64,000 nucleotides of DNA from positions 61,996 through 125,995 of the forward strand of contig JBGTNL010000106.1 of assembly GCA_041743085.1 (NCBI GenBank), read 5' to 3'. Made by a program: the position numbers and the translations under genes. Below, piece after piece: positions 35,726 to 45,476 of the stretch. Below the pieces are notes generated by a model. That model searched no databases and was not told the origin of the DNA. It saw only the letters and a list, made by a program, of their open reading frames with translations. Within the stretch, counting starts at the first letter, position 1; each line of letters starts with the position of its first letter. Source of the DNA: JAFMPW01 sp041743085 (GTDB taxonomy: Bacteria > Bacteroidota > Bacteroidia > Flavobacteriales > Flavobacteriaceae).

Positions 35726-36493
35726 TTATTTTTTATATTTCTTCAGTGCCTGCCTGGCATTGTCTGATAGGGCTAGCTTTCCGGATCTTTCGGCCCGTTC
35801 CAATAACAGGGTATCCCAATTCTCAGAACCTTCCCAAAGTACCTTTTTCATTTCCCGTAGCGCTTCGGGATTATAGGAGGCCAGTTTTTCTGTAAAAAAG
35901 AAAAGTTCTTTGTCCATAGTCTTCGCATCGTCAAAAACTTTCGCAAAAAGCCCTTTTTCCTTGGCCCAATAAGCATTCTTCCATTCGGTTGGCGCCAGCG
36001 CCATTTCGGCAAGCGCCGCCTTACCCATTTTCCGTTCTACAGATGGTGCAATTACCAGGGGTGCTATACCAATAGTGAGTTCGGACAATCGTATGGCTGC
36101 AGCTTCCGTGGCAAATACATAATCACATGCCGAAATAAGACCCACCCCGCCACCAACTGCCTTTCCCTGCACCCTGCCCACTATAGGCTTTGCACATTTT
36201 CTCATAGCATTAATGACATTGGCGAAGCCGCTGAAAAAGCTTTTGCCTTCCTCCATATTGGAAATAGCGACCAATTCATCAAAAGAAGCGCCTGCACAAA
36301 AAGTACTATCTCCTTCCGATTTTAAGAGGATGACAGTCACTTTCTCATTATCAGAAAGGTCCTCGATCTCATTTCTCAAGCGATCCAATAGTCCGGCAAC
36401 AAAAGAATTGCTTGCGGGATGGCCAAATTCTACAATGGCTACCTTATTTTCAATTTTGCTGTAAAGACTTCCATTTGGCCGGTCAGTACTCAT
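35726..36493 (-). CDS. Enoyl-CoA hydratase/isomerase family protein
   Basis: 255 residues. FCAGASFDELVAIS and GKAVGGGVGLISACDYVFAT are the two oxyanion-hole blocks of the crotonase fold. The second catalytic acid of true hydratases is not obvious, so the exact reaction (hydratase, isomerase or methylglutaconyl-CoA hydratase type) is uncertain. It heads the small operon with the 37-residue peptide and PHP protein. Confidence 0.88.
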   Translation of the reverse strand: MSTDRPNGSLYSKIENKVAIVEFGHPASNSFVAGLLDRLRNEIEDLSDNEKVTVILLKSEGDSTFCAGASFDELVAISNMEEGKSFFSGFANVINAMRKCAKPIVGRVQGKAVGGGVGLISACDYVFATEAAAIRLSELTIGIAPLVIAPSVERKMGKAALAEMALAPTEWKNAYWAKEKGLFAKVFDDAKTMDKELFFFTEKLASYNPEALREMKKVLWEGSENWDTLLLERAERSGKLALSDNARQALKKYKK

Positions 36494-36514
36494 ACAACCT
36501 TATTTTATTCAAAA

Positions 36515-37849
36515 TTAAACCTTTTGTAATAGGGGACGAAATTTTCGCCTGAACTTCCATACCAAAGCGCCCCCGCGAATGGCCATCCAAACCACAAATG
36601 AGATCCAAATACCATATAACCCCCAATGCATAAGTTTCCCTAAAAATAAAGTGGGTACAAATCCCAGAAACGTGGCGCTGAGCAGTACATTTCGTAAGTA
36701 TTTCATTTCACCCAGTCCTTTAAAAAGTCCATCCAGGACAAAAGCTACCGTATTCATCGGCAGCCCCAGGATTACGATAAAGAATACGGAATAAAAGGTG
36801 TTCAGCACTGTGGCTTCATTAGAGAAAACTTGTCCTATAGGCCTGTAGAATGTAAAGCCAATAGCCATAAGAAGCACGCTGACGATTAAGCCGTATAAAA
36901 TAATTTTCTTTGCCAATGACCACAAGCCATTGTAATCCGCGGCTCCCAGCAGCCTTCCTCCCATGATGTTACCCGCTGCGCCATAACCGTCTATAAAAAA
37001 AGCTGCAAAGAGCCATAGATTTATGGCAATGGTATGGGCCCCTATATATTTATCGCCCAGGGCAGTGGCTTCCCGAACGGCCAGGATCAGAGCGGCATTT
37101 AAAGCCAGGGCACGCACGAATAAATTGAGGCTCATAACGACCAGGCGGCCCAATTCCGGGTGGAAAGGAAATTTTAGTCTGAGGCTTATATCTGTTTTAA
37201 GCAGCAGCAGTACAAAGGCCATGACAGCCATAACTCCCTGGGATATAAGACTTGCCCAGGCCGCACCTTCGAGATACATGGGCTGTAAAACGTCGGCAAT
37301 GCCATAGACCAGAATAAAATCGAGCAGCACATTGAGAAGGGCTCCCACTATAGCAATGAGCATAGGCCAAAAGGTATTTTGTAACCCTCTGAAAATTCCC
37401 ATAACGGCAAAGACAAATAGCGTTAAAGGAAATCCCCAAACCCTTATGGCATAATATGAAATACAATACTGCAGTATTTTACCAGAAGCGTTTAACAAAA
37501 CAAAAATTTCCTCGATCACAAAAATGGTGGAAAGCAATATGAGTACGCTCAACCCGACATTAAAAAAAATAGCCTGTGCGGGAAGGGTTTTCACATCATC
37601 CAACCTGCCCGCACCAAGATATTGCGAGATGATCGCGGAAATGGCACTTCGGGTCTGGCCCAGGATCCAGATGAGCATGGATAGAAAAGAACCTACGATT
37701 CCTACCGCGGCCAAAGATTCAAGACTGTTTTCTGGTATGTTGCCGACGATGGCGGTATCCGTAATTGATAAAATGGGTTCGGCTATTCCGGCAATTGTTG
37801 CAGGAATGGCCAGATTGTTAATGGTTTTAAGGTTGATGGGTGTTTTCAA
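36515..37849 (-). CDS. MATE family efflux transporter
   Basis: 444 residues with about twelve hydrophobic segments in two similar halves. ITDTAIVGNIPENSLESLAAVG and WILGQTRSAISAIISQYLGAG are typical of the DinF-like branch of MATE proteins, which export organic cations with Na or H. It lies 21 bases upstream of the enoyl-CoA hydratase gene and 11 bases downstream of the GNAT gene on the same strand. Confidence 0.92.
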   Translation of the reverse strand: MKTPINLKTINNLAIPATIAGIAEPILSITDTAIVGNIPENSLESLAAVGIVGSFLSMLIWILGQTRSAISAIISQYLGAGRLDDVKTLPAQAIFFNVGLSVLILLSTIFVIEEIFVLLNASGKILQYCISYYAIRVWGFPLTLFVFAVMGIFRGLQNTFWPMLIAIVGALLNVLLDFILVYGIADVLQPMYLEGAAWASLISQGVMAVMAFVLLLLKTDISLRLKFPFHPELGRLVVMSLNLFVRALALNAALILAVREATALGDKYIGAHTIAINLWLFAAFFIDGYGAAGNIMGGRLLGAADYNGLWSLAKKIILYGLIVSVLLMAIGFTFYRPIGQVFSNEATVLNTFYSVFFIVILGLPMNTVAFVLDGLFKGLGEMKYLRNVLLSATFLGFVPTLFLGKLMHWGLYGIWISFVVWMAIRGGALVWKFRRKFRPLLQKV

Positions 37850-37860
37850 ATAATTTTGAG

Positions 37861-38361
37861 TTAAAACACTTGTTCATAGCAATGGAAAGGATGGTCGCTT
37901 TGTTTGGGAAAATGGATGACATCTAACTTTTGATACCCCCTCTGCCCATAAAATTTTTGATTTCCTTTATTTTGACTAAAGGTATCGAGGCGAACCGATT
38001 GAAAGCCATTGTCCCTGGCGTGGCTTTCGGCATAATCCATCAATTTCTGCGCATAACCCTTGCCCTGTTGGGCAGGGTGCACGGCCAATCTGTGAATATA
38101 TATTGCATTATTGCCACCGGTCAACCAATTTACAGGGGCATATTCCTCATCCATAAGCGTCGTGATAGCAATTACGCCGGCAATAGATTTGCCCGGTTCC
38201 AAAACGTACAATTCCTTACGCCTCACATCCTTTTCAAATACTTCTCTTGAAGGATAATGCTCGTTCCACTGAAAAATACCCATTTTTATCATATAAGCGG
38301 TACAGGCCTTTGTTACCTCCAGAATGTCGGGTATTTCAAGTATATTTGCTCGTCTAATCAT
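37861..38361 (-). CDS. GNAT family N-acetyltransferase
   Basis: 166 residues. The acetyl-CoA-binding block is LAVHPAQQGKGYAQKLMDYAE, followed by SVRLDTFSQNKGNQKFYGQRGYQ, a normal GNAT arrangement. Substrate unknown. It is the first gene of the minus-strand run with the MATE gene. Confidence 0.9.
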   Translation of the reverse strand: MIRRANILEIPDILEVTKACTAYMIKMGIFQWNEHYPSREVFEKDVRRKELYVLEPGKSIAGVIAITTLMDEEYAPVNWLTGGNNAIYIHRLAVHPAQQGKGYAQKLMDYAESHARDNGFQSVRLDTFSQNKGNQKFYGQRGYQKLDVIHFPKQSDHPFHCYEQVF

Positions 38362-38411
38362 CTGATGGAATTCAATAAAGACGTAAATTTATAGTATAAA
38401 ATCGTAACGTT

Positions 38412-39209
38412 ATGAAGAATATATTGGTGCCAATAGGAACGTCTCCGGATTCACATGAAACCCTTCAGTACGCCGTCGATTTTGCCTGGGAATTCAAAGC
38501 CAGGATTTATATCATGGAGGTCTTTAGTGTTGCGGTGGGAGTAGGGAGTTTGGCCAATATTGAAAAAAAGGTTGTCAAAAGCGTAAATGAGCACTTAAAA
38601 GAAGTTCTTGAGAAAGTTGACTATAAAAAAGTTGAAGTAAAAGTAGCGACGTACAAAGGGGAGATTCCGGACGGCTTAAATGAAATAGATAAGGAGATAG
38701 GGATAGATCTAATTATAATGGCTCCCAGGAGCAATGATATACGGGAGGAACTTTATCTGGGATATGCCTCAGGAAGGATCATAAAAAAAACCAATATTCC
38801 GGCACTTATTGTACCCAAGGGAACAGCTTTTAAACCTTTTAAGAATATTTTGACTGCATTTGGTTCAGGTGTTTTAAAAAAGAGTCGTGCGCTGGAACCA
38901 CTTCTGGTCATTAAGAAAAAGTTCGATGCCCAAGTAAATCTCCTTTTGGTCAAAAATCCGGGATATACGGAGGCGGACCTTAAGATAAATACAGCGCTTC
39001 TCGACATAAGTTCCCAGGTAACTATTACCGAACATGCCAATACCTATTTAGGGGTTTTGGAACATTTTCAATCCTATCATCCCGACCTTCTTTGCGTTTT
39101 CAGGCGTAAAAGGGGATTCTTCAAGAATCTATGGGAAAAAAGCACCATTCCCAAGTCCGAGTTTTCATCACGGGTGCCTGTGTTGGTATTGCGGGTGAAG
39201 AAGGATTAG
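38412..39209 (+). CDS. Universal stress protein, two UspA domains
   Basis: 265 residues. The first domain starts KNILVPIGTSPDSHETLQYA and ends with GYASGRIIKKTNIPALIVP, the ATP-binding G-2x-G-like segment; the second starts FKNILTAFGSGVLKKSRAL and ends SSRVPVLVLRVKKD but lacks the glycine loop. Tandem USPs with one degenerate half are common in Flavobacteriia. It is divergent from the GNAT gene. Confidence 0.9.
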   Translation: MKNILVPIGTSPDSHETLQYAVDFAWEFKARIYIMEVFSVAVGVGSLANIEKKVVKSVNEHLKEVLEKVDYKKVEVKVATYKGEIPDGLNEIDKEIGIDLIIMAPRSNDIREELYLGYASGRIIKKTNIPALIVPKGTAFKPFKNILTAFGSGVLKKSRALEPLLVIKKKFDAQVNLLLVKNPGYTEADLKINTALLDISSQVTITEHANTYLGVLEHFQSYHPDLLCVFRRKRGFFKNLWEKSTIPKSEFSSRVPVLVLRVKKD

Positions 39210-39449
39210 CGCACTAAAGAAAGCTATATAAATTGCCGCTGTAGCCTTCTTATTTCTTCACACGGTTTGTTAACAATTTTGCACCATTTTTCATAACGGT
39301 TTTGTCAAATTTTGACCCTGCAGTTGAAATCTGAGCCCAACATGTAGGAAAGACTATTACTATTTCCATCCTCACAAATCAATGGATAGAAAAAGTCCGA
39401 AGAAAGTTTTGGAAGAATTTTCAAGGGAGCGTGCTGCTTCAATTGGCTT
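39210..39449. other. AT-rich spacer without a supportable gene
   Basis: A 45-codon frame at 39382-39519 (+) begins MDRKSPKKVLEEF and runs into the decayed gene on the other strand. It might be a truncated N terminus but nothing confirms it. No repeat or RNA gene is evident. Confidence 0.4.
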
Positions 39450-39981
39450 TTATTCTTTTTTAAGCGCCAATTCAATTGTAAAGTTCAGACATTCTTTAAC
39501 AACATTTATGTCATATTGAATTTTATTGTCTCTTTCTTTATCAGGTATCCAAAATTCAGTATTTCCTGTATCTTCTTTCATAATTTTTGATACATATGGC
39601 ATATTCTGTTTGAAATATGTGTATTCCTTTAAATCAACAGACAAACTTAAAATTGTTTTTTAAATCATAAATTTCAGATTGTAACCGATTTACGTCTACT
39701 GCTATTTCTTTTAAGTTTTCACTTAAAACGGAATCGGGTTCGTCACCTTCAAATTGAGCTTTGTATTTTATCAAATAATCAACTTCGATATGGCAAGACA
39801 ATATATTCTCTCCATATTTTCCTTCAATTCGATTCAGACCGTTCTCTAATTCGAAAAAAGCCTTTCCAATCGACCACATTGCTTTTTGAAGTTTATTTTC
39901 AGATATGTAGTTTTCAGATTCTAATAGATATTTTTTAATATCTCCTTCACTTATAAGTTGTACTAAACTTAAATTGTCAAA
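39450..39981 (-). pseudogene. Unidentified gene remnant with a frameshift and no start
   Basis: Two minus-strand frames form one protein: an upstream part open from 39981 (no ATG until residue ~35, at 39879) containing ISENKLQKAMWSIGKAFFEL and DPDSVLSENLKEIAVDVNRL-like helices, ending at 39634, and a second part from about 39660 that continues SVDLKEYTYFKQNMPYVSK to ELALKKE at 39450. The switch falls at a run of A and T near 39655-39665 and fits a one-base insertion or two-base loss. The DNA is more AT-rich than its neighbours. I do not recognise the family. Confidence 0.55.
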
Positions 39982-40226
39982 TTATATATTAAACACCTGA
40001 TTCGTAAAATCTGTAAGGAATAGTTCTGTTTCGGTATATAGGTTTGGAATTTGCTTTGAATCAATACTAGAAAAAATTTACGGGCTGCTAAATGCCTCCC
40101 AGCCAGCGTTATCACAATATGGAAATTGTGACCTGCAGAGCGTTGTGGGATACATTGACAAGAGCCACGCAGGTGTTTGCGTTTTCTCTCTTCTGGTCGG
40201 GATTAAAACAAGGGGCGTTCCTACGG
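39982..40226. other. Spacer between the gene remnant and pyk
   Basis: No gene with a start codon. On the + strand an open frame of about 84 codons without ATG runs from ~40001 to 40253 (containing SVVGYIDKSHAGVCVFSLL), ending antisense to the pyk terminus. It may be another decayed fragment or chance. Confidence 0.35.
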
Positions 40227-41669
40227 TCAAAAACTACAGCTCTCAATTTCGGTAACGCGAAGCGTATTTACCATTCCCTTATCCTTAATGGGCATGGCGG
40301 CAAGGCTTATCAGCATATCCCCGACATCCAGAAATCCCTTTTGACAGGCTATACTGTTTACATCTTCGATGGTTTCATCGGTGGAGACGAACTTGTCATA
40401 GTAAAATGCCTTAACTCCCCATAGGAGATTGAGTTGGGTAAGAATGCGTTTATTGGAGGTAAAAACAAGGATATGTGCACTGGGCCTCCAGGCAGAGATC
40501 TGAAAGGCCGTATATCCGCTGTTTGTTAGGGTCGAGATTGCTTTGGCCTTAATTTCGTTGGCCATAATAGCCGCATGATAACAAACGGATTTCGTGATGT
40601 ATCTTTTTGTGCGTATATGCGGAGGATCATGGGGTACCTGGATGAGATCTGAATTTTCTACGCTTTGCAGTATGCTGGCCATTCTCTCAATGACCTGCAC
40701 AGGATAGTTCCCGACGGAAGTTTCCCCGGAAAGCATAACGGCATCGGCACCATCCATCACAGAGTTTGCAACATCGTTCACCTCGGCCCGTGTAGGCGTA
40801 AGGCTTGTGATCATGGTTTCCATCATCTGCGTGGCAATGATCACGGGAATTCTTGCCTTTTTTGCCCGCAAGACCAAATGCTTTTGGATAAGGGGAACTT
40901 CCTGTGCCGGAACTTCTACTCCAAGATCACCCCGGGCTACCATAATGCCGTCGCAGTAAGCAACGATCTTATCAATGTTCTCTACTGCCTCAGGCTTTTC
41001 AATCTTGGCAATAATGGGAACTTTATGTTCCGAGTGTTCTTTGATAATATTTTGAAGGTCTATCAGGTCCTGGCTGAACCTAACAAATGACAGCGCAATC
41101 CAATCCACATTTTGTGATATTGCAAAAATGGCGTCCTTAATATCTTTTTTTGTTAGGGCCGGTAAGGAAATATTCGTGTTTGGGAGGTTTACCCCCTTTT
41201 TGGACCTTAAGGGGCCGCCTTGAAGTACTTTTGCTTTTACCTGATCTATTTTGTTGGTAGACAACACTTCAAATATAAGTTTGCCATCATCTAACAAAAT
41301 GCGTTCCCCGGGATTCACATCCTTTGGAAAATTGGTATAATTCATATACACTTTTTCGGAATCTCCCTCAAAGGATTTTCCTGTTACAAAAGTGATCTCA
41401 TCTCCCGGAGCCACTACCACCTCCCCGGCCATAACACCAACTCTTAGTTTAGGTCCCTGTAGATCTGCAAGTATGGAGGTATAGGTGCCTAGTTCTTCAT
41501 TAAGTTCCCGTATTATTTTTATGCGTTCTATAACATCGTCATAATCCGCATGTGAGAAATTTATACGAAAAACGTCCACTCCGGCTTCAATCATATCCCT
41601 CAGGATGTCCCTTTTACTGGTGGCTGGGCCTAAAGTGGCAACAATTTTAGTTTTTTTCTTAGTTGGCAT
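40227..41669 (-). CDS. pyk: Pyruvate kinase
   Basis: 480 residues. KTKIVATLGPATSKRDILR, FRINFSHADYDD and the active-site segment IIAKIEKPEAVENIDKI followed by GIMVARGDLGVEVP are hallmarks. It makes pyruvate and ATP from phosphoenolpyruvate. It lies 4 bases downstream of the IPExxxVDY gene on the same strand, at the end of the acpP-fabF-rnc run. Confidence 0.97.
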   Translation of the reverse strand: MPTKKKTKIVATLGPATSKRDILRDMIEAGVDVFRINFSHADYDDVIERIKIIRELNEELGTYTSILADLQGPKLRVGVMAGEVVVAPGDEITFVTGKSFEGDSEKVYMNYTNFPKDVNPGERILLDDGKLIFEVLSTNKIDQVKAKVLQGGPLRSKKGVNLPNTNISLPALTKKDIKDAIFAISQNVDWIALSFVRFSQDLIDLQNIIKEHSEHKVPIIAKIEKPEAVENIDKIVAYCDGIMVARGDLGVEVPAQEVPLIQKHLVLRAKKARIPVIIATQMMETMITSLTPTRAEVNDVANSVMDGADAVMLSGETSVGNYPVQVIERMASILQSVENSDLIQVPHDPPHIRTKRYITKSVCYHAAIMANEIKAKAISTLTNSGYTAFQISAWRPSAHILVFTSNKRILTQLNLLWGVKAFYYDKFVSTDETIEDVNSIACQKGFLDVGDMLISLAAMPIKDKGMVNTLRVTEIESCSF

Positions 41670-41673
41670 TCTT

Positions 41674-42138
41674 TTAAAAAATTAGGTTGTTCTTGGACTT
41701 TAGTTTATTTGCATCAATGGGGTAAGCTGTAATTATATTAGGTATACCGAGAATCAAATTCAAAATGTCTTTGTCCACTTCAGATTGATCCTGCTCAATT
41801 TTCAGGAAATAATCCACTTCCCTGTATTCCGGCACTAAATGGTGGGTAGTGAAGGAAGTTTCATTTTGAAACAGATCTTTCAGTTGCAGTTTGTCCTCTT
41901 TGATACTACTATTTGTGATTAACGTCCAATGCCGGTGATTCAACTCATCTTTCCATTCGAAAAAAGGAAAGGAAATATTCTCTGACATGTCCAGATCCTT
42001 TCGTGATCGATACAACCTGGTTTTTAATGACTTATTTAATGCATAAACCAGCGCATAATCATGTAAAGTGCAGTGCAAGGCCAATAAGGCGAACGTTTCT
42101 TCATAAAAATCAGCTAAAATTTTATGTGTTGTTACCAT
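41674..42138 (-). CDS. IPExxxVDY family protein
   Basis: 154 residues. The naming motif appears as VPEYREVDYFLKIE around residue 104. This small Bacteroidota family has no known function and is characteristically found between rnc and pyk, as here. No signal peptide; mixed alpha/beta. The conserved position suggests a link to central metabolism or simply an ancient operon. Confidence 0.88.
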   Translation of the reverse strand: MVTTHKILADFYEETFALLALHCTLHDYALVYALNKSLKTRLYRSRKDLDMSENISFPFFEWKDELNHRHWTLITNSSIKEDKLQLKDLFQNETSFTTHHLVPEYREVDYFLKIEQDQSEVDKDILNLILGIPNIITAYPIDANKLKSKNNLIF

Positions 42139-42242
42139 TCCATTTACCCCAATGGTAAAGATATAATTATTAAAGCATCCAGCCTAGTAAGTGGATGGGG
42201 TTATAAACACAAAGATTTTGCGAAAACGTTTGAGTGCCGTTG

Positions 42243-42977
42243 TTATCTGGCCATTTTGTCCTGAAGCGCAAAAAATGCTCTTTTGGAAGCTTTTTCTTCT
42301 GCCTTTTTTTTGGAAGTTGCCCTGGCTTTTGCCATGACCTTATCATTAATGGATAGCCTTACAGCGAAATGTTTTAAGGCATCATTGCCCGTATCTTCAT
42401 AAACGTAAAAGTTAAAGTCCTTTTTCTGTTTTTGGCACCACTCTATGACGAGGCTTTTATAGCTAATGACTTTTCCCTCCAATTGCTCAATATCTACATA
42501 AGGTTCTATGACCCGTTCTTTGATAAATTTTTCGCAATATTTATAGCCCCTGTCCAAATAAATGGCACCTACCACCGCTTCAAAAACATTGCCATGTATG
42601 TTGTCTCCAAAATGGGATTTGGGTATTCTGCTTTCCACGAATTTTATCAGATTCAAATCTTTCCCTAGTTCGTTGAGATGTTTTCTGCTTACGATCTTCG
42701 AACGCATTTTAGTGAGGTAGCCCTCATCTCCTCCCGGTACCTCGTTATATAAATGTTTTGAAATGATGGTTCCCAGCATAGCATCTCCCAGAAATTCAAG
42801 TCGCTCATAATTCTCCGGATGCCCTGCATGATCTTTTTGATTGGCGGATCTGTGTAAGAATGCCTTCTTGTAAATCTTAATCTTCTTAGGTTTAAATCCT
42901 AATATTTTTGTTATCCCTAAAAAAAAATCCCCATCCTCTTTGGAATGGGAATTAAATATATTAGAAGGGAAGCTCAT
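42243..42977 (-). CDS. rnc: Ribonuclease III
   Basis: 244 residues. NYERLEFLGDAMLGTIISK is the RNase III signature with catalytic Glu and Asp, EAVVGAIYLDRGYK the second acidic block, and residues ~175-240 form a double-stranded-RNA-binding domain ending KKKAEEKASKRAF. It processes rRNA and structured RNAs. It starts 4 bases after fabF. Confidence 0.96.
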   Translation of the reverse strand: MSFPSNIFNSHSKEDGDFFLGITKILGFKPKKIKIYKKAFLHRSANQKDHAGHPENYERLEFLGDAMLGTIISKHLYNEVPGGDEGYLTKMRSKIVSRKHLNELGKDLNLIKFVESRIPKSHFGDNIHGNVFEAVVGAIYLDRGYKYCEKFIKERVIEPYVDIEQLEGKVISYKSLVIEWCQKQKKDFNFYVYEDTGNDALKHFAVRLSINDKVMAKARATSKKKAEEKASKRAFFALQDKMAR

Positions 42978-42981
42978 GTTC

Positions 42982-44235
42982 TTATGAGCTTATTTTCTTG
43001 AAAAGTATGCAAGCGTTATGCCCTCCAAATCCAAAAGTATTGCTCATGGCCACATTTACCTCTCGTTTCTGCGCTTTGTTCAGGGTAAGGTTTAATTCGG
43101 GGTCGATACTTTCATCAACCGTAGTATGATTAATGGTGGGCGGAACAATTCCATGTTCCATAGCCAAGATAGAGGCGATTGCCTCAATGGCCCCGGCAGC
43201 ACCCAGCAAGTGGCCGGTCATGGATTTTGTTGAATTTATGTTGATCTCAGGCGCATGGTCTCCAAATACCCTTTTAATTGCCTTGAGTTCAGCCACATCT
43301 CCCAAAGGTGTAGAAGTGCCATGCGTATTTATGGCATCCACCTCTTCAGGGGCAACCCCGGCATCCCTAAGGCAGTTTTCCATTACCCTCGTAACTCCTA
43401 TTCCGTCAGGATGTGGCGCGGTCATGTGATATGCATCGCTAGACAATCCACCGCCGGCTACTTCCGCGTATATTTTTGCTCCTCTCGCCTTGGCGTGTTC
43501 GTATTCTTCCAGAACGAGCGCGCCTGCTCCTTCTCCCAGTACAAAACCATCCCGGGTTGCATCAAAAGGCCTTGAGGCTGTTTTAGGGCTTTCATTCCTT
43601 GTAGAAAGGGCATGCATGGCGTTAAAGCCACCCATACCGGCAATCGTAACAGCGGCTTCACTACCTCCGGTAACAATAATATCACAATGCCCTAAACGGA
43701 TATAATTTAAAGCATCGATCATGGCATTGGCAGCAGACGCACATGCAGAGACGGTCGTATAGTTGGGGCCCATAAAACCATGCTTAATGGAAATATTTCC
43801 AGGCGCAATATCCGCTATCATTTTAGGTATAAAGAAAGGATTAAATCTGGGAGTGCCGTCGCCTTCGGCATAGTTTAACACCTCGGTCTGAAATGTTTCC
43901 AATCCCCCTATACCTGCGCCCCAGATGACCCCCACACGGAACTTATCCACCTTCTCCAGGTCCAGACCGGAATCTACGATGGCCTCATCTGATGAGACAA
44001 GGGCATATTGTGCAAACCTGTCCAGTTTTCTGGCCTCCTTCCTGTCAAAGAAGTCTTCCGGATCGTAATTCTTAAGTTCGCAGGCAAATTTCGTTTTGAA
44101 TTTTTCGGTGTCAAAGTAGGTTATTGGAGCGCAGCCACTCTTGCCATTTTTCAATCCATCCCAATATTCCGCTATGTTATTTCCAACAGGGGTTAGCGCG
44201 CCCAGACCAGTAACTACAACTCGTTTTAATTGCAT
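42982..44235 (-). CDS. fabF: 3-oxoacyl-ACP synthase II
   Basis: 417 residues. Catalytic Cys in VSACASAANAMIDA, His in NTHGTSTPLGDVAEL and His in STKSMTGHLLGAAGAIE. It elongates acyl-ACP in fatty acid synthesis. It is downstream of acpP with a hairpin between them and just upstream of rnc. Confidence 0.97.
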   Translation of the reverse strand: MQLKRVVVTGLGALTPVGNNIAEYWDGLKNGKSGCAPITYFDTEKFKTKFACELKNYDPEDFFDRKEARKLDRFAQYALVSSDEAIVDSGLDLEKVDKFRVGVIWGAGIGGLETFQTEVLNYAEGDGTPRFNPFFIPKMIADIAPGNISIKHGFMGPNYTTVSACASAANAMIDALNYIRLGHCDIIVTGGSEAAVTIAGMGGFNAMHALSTRNESPKTASRPFDATRDGFVLGEGAGALVLEEYEHAKARGAKIYAEVAGGGLSSDAYHMTAPHPDGIGVTRVMENCLRDAGVAPEEVDAINTHGTSTPLGDVAELKAIKRVFGDHAPEININSTKSMTGHLLGAAGAIEAIASILAMEHGIVPPTINHTTVDESIDPELNLTLNKAQKREVNVAMSNTFGFGGHNACILFKKISS

Positions 44236-44273
44236 TGAATCAAATTTATTTGCTGTCTATCCCATGCGTAAAT

Positions 44274-44318
44274 TAAAAAAAATTATCCATGCAGCATGGT
44301 TACCACATGGATAATTTT
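44274..44318 (-). terminator. Intercistronic terminator/attenuator between acpP and fabF
   Basis: On the minus strand AAAATTATCCATG pairs with CATGGATAATTTT across a 14-base loop and runs into eight or more T. It lies 26 bases after the acpP stop and 39 bases before the fabF start. A hairpin here would let many transcripts end after acpP, giving more ACP than FabF. Confidence 0.75.
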
Positions 44319-44343
44319 AAATCTTGTTCAAGATATCATTGAA

Positions 44344-44577
44344 TTACTTGGCCTCTTCAATATAACTTATAGCCTGGCCAACTGTTGCGATATTTTCTGC
44401 TTGATCGTCGGGGATCTGGATATCAAATTCCTTTTCAAATTCCATTATCAACTCAACGGTATCCAATGAATCTGCCCCCAGGTCGTTGGTAAAGCTAGCT
44501 TCGGCAACAACTTCATTTTCATCAACACCTAACTTGTCAACGATGATAGCTTTTACTCTTGATGCAATGTCTGACAT
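44344..44577 (-). CDS. acpP: Acyl carrier protein
   Basis: 77 residues, highly acidic. The phosphopantetheine Ser is in DLGADSLDTVELIM. It carries acyl chains through fatty acid synthesis. It precedes fabF and is divergent from purN. Confidence 0.97.
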   Translation of the reverse strand: MSDIASRVKAIIVDKLGVDENEVVAEASFTNDLGADSLDTVELIMEFEKEFDIQIPDDQAENIATVGQAISYIEEAK

Positions 44578-44610
44578 AATTATTTTGGTTTTATAAATTT
44601 AAATCGATGG

Positions 44611-44618
44611 CAAAAATA
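44611..44618 (-). promoter_or_regulatory. Candidate -7 promoter box of acpP
   Basis: On the minus strand the sequence reads TATTTTTG, an exact TAnnTTTG, 33 bases upstream of the acpP start. No clear TTG at -33. The rest of the 323-base acpP-purN gap (44578-44900) shows no gene or repeat that I can support. Confidence 0.5.
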
Positions 44619-44900
44619 AAAAACTTTGGTGTAATAACACATTTTCCCGTTAAAATGTATGGTAATTTAAGAAATTTAAGCACAGGAGTGGTACTTTAGC
44701 GAAGAAAATTTAGCAAGCGTTCAGGAGATGGAATGTTCAAGGTGTAATGATCAAAGTTAGTCTAAACCCGCACCGGGGGTCGTATTTTTGAAGATAGGTA
44801 GTGTTTAGAATTCATTTTTGTGTTTTGGGTTTTTTCTTTGTCCCATAACCCCTTGCCTGAATTCTTAACGATAACTATATTTCATTATTAAAAATTCTTC

Positions 44901-45476
44901 GTGACGCCCAAACGTATCATCCTTTTTGCCTCCGGTTCCGGTTCAAATGTTGAAAACATAGTACGATACTTTCAGAACAATCCCGGGGTTACCGTTGCCG
45001 CTGTACTTACCAATAAAAAGGACGCTCCGGTATTGGAACGCTGTAAAAAACTGAATGTTAGTGCTTTGTACTTTAATTATCACGCTTTTTTTAAATCGGA
45101 TTGCGTACTCGATTTTCTAAAAAGTCAGCGTCCCGATTTGATTATCCTGGCAGGGTTCCTTTGGAAAATTCCTTTGAATATCATAGCATATTTTCCGGAA
45201 AAGATCATTAATATCCATCCGGCTTTGCTTCCCAAATATGGAGGCAAGGGCATGTATGGCGCCTATGTTCATAAGGCCGTAAAAGAGAATGAAGATCCGG
45301 AAACCGGAATAACAATTCACTATGTGAACGAAAACTACGATGAAGGCGCCGTGATCAGGCAGGAAAAAACCCCTATCGGGCCACCTGATTCGGCCGAAAC
45401 TATCGCACAGAAAGTACAGACTCTGGAATATCAATACTACCCGAAGGTTATTGAGCAATTATTATTTCCCGATTAA
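44901..45476 (+). CDS. purN: Phosphoribosylglycinamide formyltransferase
   Basis: 191 residues from a GTG start. ILFASGSGSNVENIV is the phosphate-binding start, NIHPALLPKYGGKGMYG contains the catalytic His and HYVNENYDEGAVI the Asp region. It transfers a formyl group from 10-formyl-THF to GAR in purine synthesis. Its stop overlaps the rnhA start by one base (TAATG). Confidence 0.95.
   Translation: MTPKRIILFASGSGSNVENIVRYFQNNPGVTVAAVLTNKKDAPVLERCKKLNVSALYFNYHAFFKSDCVLDFLKSQRPDLIILAGFLWKIPLNIIAYFPEKIINIHPALLPKYGGKGMYGAYVHKAVKENEDPETGITIHYVNENYDEGAVIRQEKTPIGPPDSAETIAQKVQTLEYQYYPKVIEQLLFPD

Noticed and set aside
39382..39519. 45-codon + strand frame starting MDRKSPKKVLEEF
   Set aside because: Overlaps the decayed minus-strand gene and has no recognisable features; left as a possible fragment only.
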